Part shown: positions 5,741-8,282 of the stretch, piece after piece
How the letters are laid out: each line of letters starts with the position of its first letter
Numbering within the stretch: the first letter of the stretch is position 1
Assembly (NCBI GenBank): GCA_946481475.1
Contig: CAMLOB010000145.1
Location: forward strand, 1-8,282
Reading direction: 5' to 3'
DNA length: 8,282 nucleotides
From: an uncultured Chlorobiota bacterium
GTDB taxonomy: Bacteria; Bacteroidota; Kapaibacteriia; OLB7
Notes under the pieces: generated by a model
The model's input: only the letters and a program-made list of their open reading frames with translations
Told to the model about the DNA's origin: nothing
Databases searched by the model: none
Position numbers and translations under genes: made by a program

Positions 5741-8282
5741 ATGAATCAGATCTACAACCTGCTGTGGAAGAAGAGAGGACATGACTTCGTTCCTTCCCTT
5801 CCCTTTATACTTGGTCTTCTGTTCCTGCTGGCCGGAGCCGTATCGGCCGAGGCACAGACGATCACCTTCTCTTCCAGTCCCGTTCCCGACGGCAAAACCA
5901 CTGCCGAAGGGAGTGTGGGGGAAGAATATCTCTACACTGTTCACGCGGCATCCGGCAACGGAGGCGCCATCCTCTACCGTCTCAGCTTCGGTCCGGCCGG
6001 CATGAGGGTGAGCAGGGAAGGAGCACTTACGTGGACACCGACCCGACAGGGACTCTACATGGTGGAGGTCAAGGCCAGTCTGATGGACAATCCGGCCGTC
6101 TCGCAGACGCAGCGATGGGGGATCAATGTCTCCCTCTCCTCCGGCACTCCCTCTTCCATTGATCTTGCCCCGTGCGGCGACAACGAGACGTGGGTGCCGA
6201 TGGATGAAGGGCTTCCTCACCAGGGGGTCGCTTCGCTGGTGAATGAAAACGGCCTTTACGTTATCCGGCGGGAACCTGCGAATATCGGCCTGCCCGATTA
6301 TGTCGTCTCGCTCTGGAACGGAAATTTCTGGAGCGACGTCACCCGGTTCGAGGCCGGGCAGCCGCCGAAGGATTTTATCGAGTACGACGGAGCACTCTAT
6401 ATCTGCGGCTACTTCAAGGGCTTGAGTGATCCTCCGACAAGCAACAGCGGTCTGGCGCGATGGGATGGAACGGAGTGGGAGGTGGTGGAAACCGGAGCGC
6501 TGAATGGTGGGGTTCTTGCGATGGAAGTCTACAACGACGAACTCTACGTTGCCGGGAGCCTTAACTATCTGGCCGGCGATAGCCGCCATGCCGTGAGGAA
6601 GTGGGACGGGACGGAGTGGACGCAGGTCGGAGAACTTGAAGGGCTTATCTACGATCTTCTCGCCTTCGACGGCAAGCTCTACTGCGCCGGAATCTTTACG
6701 TCAATCGACGGTGTCGAGGCGAAAGGGGTAGCCGTGTGGGACGGATCGGAGTGGAGTGCCGTGGGGGACCGGGATCTCTCCCCTTCAGAGGGGCTGGTCG
6801 TCTACGAGGATGATCTGTTTCTGATTCGTCCCACCGGCAACTACCCGGTTCCCCGATCCGAACTGCTGATGAAGTGGGACGGGACGGAGTGGACTGGAGT
6901 GGAGACGATCCTTAAGGGAGTGCTTTTTGAACCAAAGGCCATCTCCTACGGAGGGGAGTTGTATCTGGCCGGAACGCACGTCGACAGCAGTGCCGCAGAT
7001 CCTGAAAAACAGTGGCAGTCGGTGATTCTGCGCTGGGATGGAACGGAGTGGTATCCGGTCTCCAGATTGAACCGGGAAGTCAGTTCCTTCAGCCTCTACG
7101 AGGGGGGGCTCTACGCCGTCGGTCCGTTTACCGAATCCTGCAACGGCGAAGTCAACCATGTGGCCCGTCTCTGCAACGAGGAGAGTTGCGGAAGAATATC
7201 GGGGAGCGTTTTCCATGACGGGAACGGGAACTGTGGGCAGAATGGCGGGGAAAAGTGGATGAGAGAACGGGTGATCGAAGTGCAACCCGGTCCGTATTAC
7301 ACTACCACAAACGGGAAGGGGGAGTACGGCTTCTGGATACCGACCGGAACCTATACCGTTGATGTCGCCCCGGTCGCCTACTGGAACAGAACCTGTCCGG
7401 ACGACGCGCCGACGGTGATTCTCTCGTCGGCCGGGAGCAAGGCCGATAACGTCGACTTTGCCCTGCAATCAACCCCCGGAATCTATGATATACGCGCAAG
7501 TGTGATGAACGGCATCGCCCGTCCGGGCCGGGACATCTCCTACACGGTCCTCTGCCGCAACGTCGGCACCGAACCGGCCTCCGGTTCCCTTGCCTTCACC
7601 TATGACGACCGACTCGATTTGCGTGCGGCTACCGCCACACCTGATCGGCAGAACGGTAACATCCTCGAATGGGACTTCACCCGACTCGATGTCGGCGAGG
7701 ATCTGGTGATCACCGTCACGCTCAACATCCCGACAACCATCCAGCGGGGAGAAACCCTCTGCGCCTTCGCCGAGGCGAACTTCGAGAAGCGGGATGACGA
7801 CCGGCTGCTGAGCGATAACCTCGACTCCAACTGCACCGAGGTGCGGACTTCGTATGACCCGAACGACATCCGCGTGACGCCCCACCGCGAACTCGGCGAA
7901 CTCGGCTACGAGACGCTTCTGCCGAACGACTCGGTGCTGACGTACATGGTGCGGTTCCAGAACACGGGGAACGACACGGCCTTCCGTGTGGTGGTGCGCG
8001 ATACGCTGGGTGTGGACCTTCTGGAAGTGGCGAGCATCGAGTTGGGAGCGTCGAGTCATGGGTACGAGTTTTCGATCAGCGGCCATGGGGAGCTGGAGTG
8101 GCGTTTCGAGAACATCCTGCTACCGGACAGCGGAGCGAGCGAGGTGGGGAGTCACGGATACTTCAAGTACCGAGTGCGGTTGAAGCGGGGGCTGGGTCCG
8201 TTGACGGAGATTGCGAATCGGGCCTCGATCTACTTCGACTACAACGAGCCGGTGATGACCAACACCGTCGTCAGCGTCACCA
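5741..8282 (+). CDS. Large exported surface protein: Ig-like, WDG-repeat beta-propeller, SdrD-B-like, DUF11-like and DUF7619-like domains (3' end outside window)
   Basis: The frame is open for 847 codons to the right edge. A basic start (LLWKKRGHD) and hydrophobic core (about 22-35) form a signal peptide cut near AEA|Q39. Residues about 41-132 fit a putative-Ig (He_PIG) domain (YLYTVHAASGNGG, GALTWTPTRQGLYMVEV). Residues about 148-476 form a propeller: seven 'LYxAGxF'-type strands (172, 218, 267, 313, 358, 406, 456) alternating with six W-[DN]-G-x-x-W motifs (192, 241, 288, 333, 379, 432). Residues about 484-575 resemble an SdrD B-type prealbumin-like domain (ISGSVFHDGNGNCGQNG, GEYGFWIPTGTYTV). 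Residues about 583-700 resemble a DUF11-like domain (ISYTVLCRNVGTEP). Residues 706 onward match the DUF7619-type domain of T9SS-dependent proteins (DPNDIRVTP, YMVRFQNTGNDTAFRVVVRD, RASIYFDYNEPVMTN). In relatives, DUF7619 is usually followed by a T9SS sorting domain, expected just beyond the window. The gene starts 39 bp after the anti-sigma stop, so they are probably co-transcribed. Adhesion or ligand binding at the surface is likely; the ligand is unknown. Confidence 0.9.
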   Translation, partial: MNQIYNLLWKKRGHDFVPSLPFILGLLFLLAGAVSAEAQTITFSSSPVPDGKTTAEGSVGEEYLYTVHAASGNGGAILYRLSFGPAGMRVSREGALTWTPTRQGLYMVEVKASLMDNPAVSQTQRWGINVSLSSGTPSSIDLAPCGDNETWVPMDEGLPHQGVASLVNENGLYVIRREPANIGLPDYVVSLWNGNFWSDVTRFEAGQPPKDFIEYDGALYICGYFKGLSDPPTSNSGLARWDGTEWEVVETGALNGGVLAMEVYNDELYVAGSLNYLAGDSRHAVRKWDGTEWTQVGELEGLIYDLLAFDGKLYCAGIFTSIDGVEAKGVAVWDGSEWSAVGDRDLSPSEGLVVYEDDLFLIRPTGNYPVPRSELLMKWDGTEWTGVETILKGVLFEPKAISYGGELYLAGTHVDSSAADPEKQWQSVILRWDGTEWYPVSRLNREVSSFSLYEGGLYAVGPFTESCNGEVNHVARLCNEESCGRISGSVFHDGNGNCGQNGGEKWMRERVIEVQPGPYYTTTNGKGEYGFWIPTGTYTVDVAPVAYWNRTCPDDAPTVILSSAGSKADNVDFALQSTPGIYDIRASVMNGIARPGRDISYTVLCRNVGTEPASGSLAFTYDDRLDLRAATATPDRQNGNILEWDFTRLDVGEDLVITVTLNIPTTIQRGETLCAFAEANFEKRDDDRLLSDNLDSNCTEVRTSYDPNDIRVTPHRELGELGYETLLPNDSVLTYMVRFQNTGNDTAFRVVVRDTLGVDLLEVASIELGASSHGYEFSISGHGELEWRFENILLPDSGASEVGSHGYFKYRVRLKRGLGPLTEIANRASIYFDYNEPVMTNTVVSVT
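6182..7168 (+). repeat. WDG-repeat beta-propeller region (seven predicted blades)
   Basis: Protein repeats of about 45-53 residues within the large exported protein. The DNA is still close in places: a 24-base block starting GAAGTGGGACGGGACGGAG is identical at 6598-6621 and 6871-6894, and a near copy lies at 6469-6480. This suggests that the blades arose by duplication and are kept alike by recent exchange or strong selection. Confidence 0.8.

Noticed and set aside
5711..6589. 292-codon minus-strand open frame
   Set aside because: Antisense to the large exported protein's signal peptide, Ig-like domain and first propeller blades; no recognisable domain.
6785..8086. Two long minus-strand open frames (6785-7468 and 7469-8086)
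   Set aside because: Both are mirror frames of the propeller, SdrD-B-like and DUF7619-like coding sequence, which is well supported on the plus strand.

Overview
This window looks like chromosomal DNA from a fairly GC-rich member of the Bacteroidota/Chlorobiota side of the FCB group. The best lineage guess is a Kapabacteria/Ignavibacteria-like bacterium, but that is inference from protein style and not from a marker gene. Four things point this way: a C-terminal type IX secretion (T9SS) sorting domain, choice-of-anchor D style repeats, an OmpA-like protein of the large barrel-plus-linker type known from that lineage, and a Gln immediately after the predicted signal-peptide cleavage site in all three secreted proteins.

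The layout is divergent around a 289-bp intergenic region (3891-4179). Leftward (minus strand) are two genes probably in one transcript. The first is a complete 699-residue T9SS cargo protein with four anchor-D-like repeats, a possible cohesin-like domain and a sorting domain (3890-1791). After 57 bp comes an OmpA-like outer-membrane protein (from 1733, running off the left edge; 577 residues visible). Rightward (plus strand) are an ECF sigma factor (4180-4833), a 145-bp spacer carrying a strong inverted repeat, a single-pass membrane protein that is very probably its anti-sigma factor (4979-5701), and, 39 bp further on, a large exported protein (5741 to beyond the right edge; 847 residues visible). 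The large protein has an Ig-like domain, a seven-blade beta-propeller of WDG repeats, an SdrD-B-like domain, a DUF11-like domain and a DUF7619-like domain.

The most interesting reading is a surface-signalling module. An ECF sigma factor and a membrane anti-sigma with an unusual, highly charged periplasmic tail are co-transcribed with a giant surface propeller protein, and face a second pair of envelope proteins across a shared control region with two palindromes. That these genes work together is inference from gene order; the individual domain calls are read from the sequence. Both edge genes are incomplete here. No RNA genes, insertion sequences, CRISPR arrays or phage genes were seen, and no gene-free stretch exceeds 300 bp.
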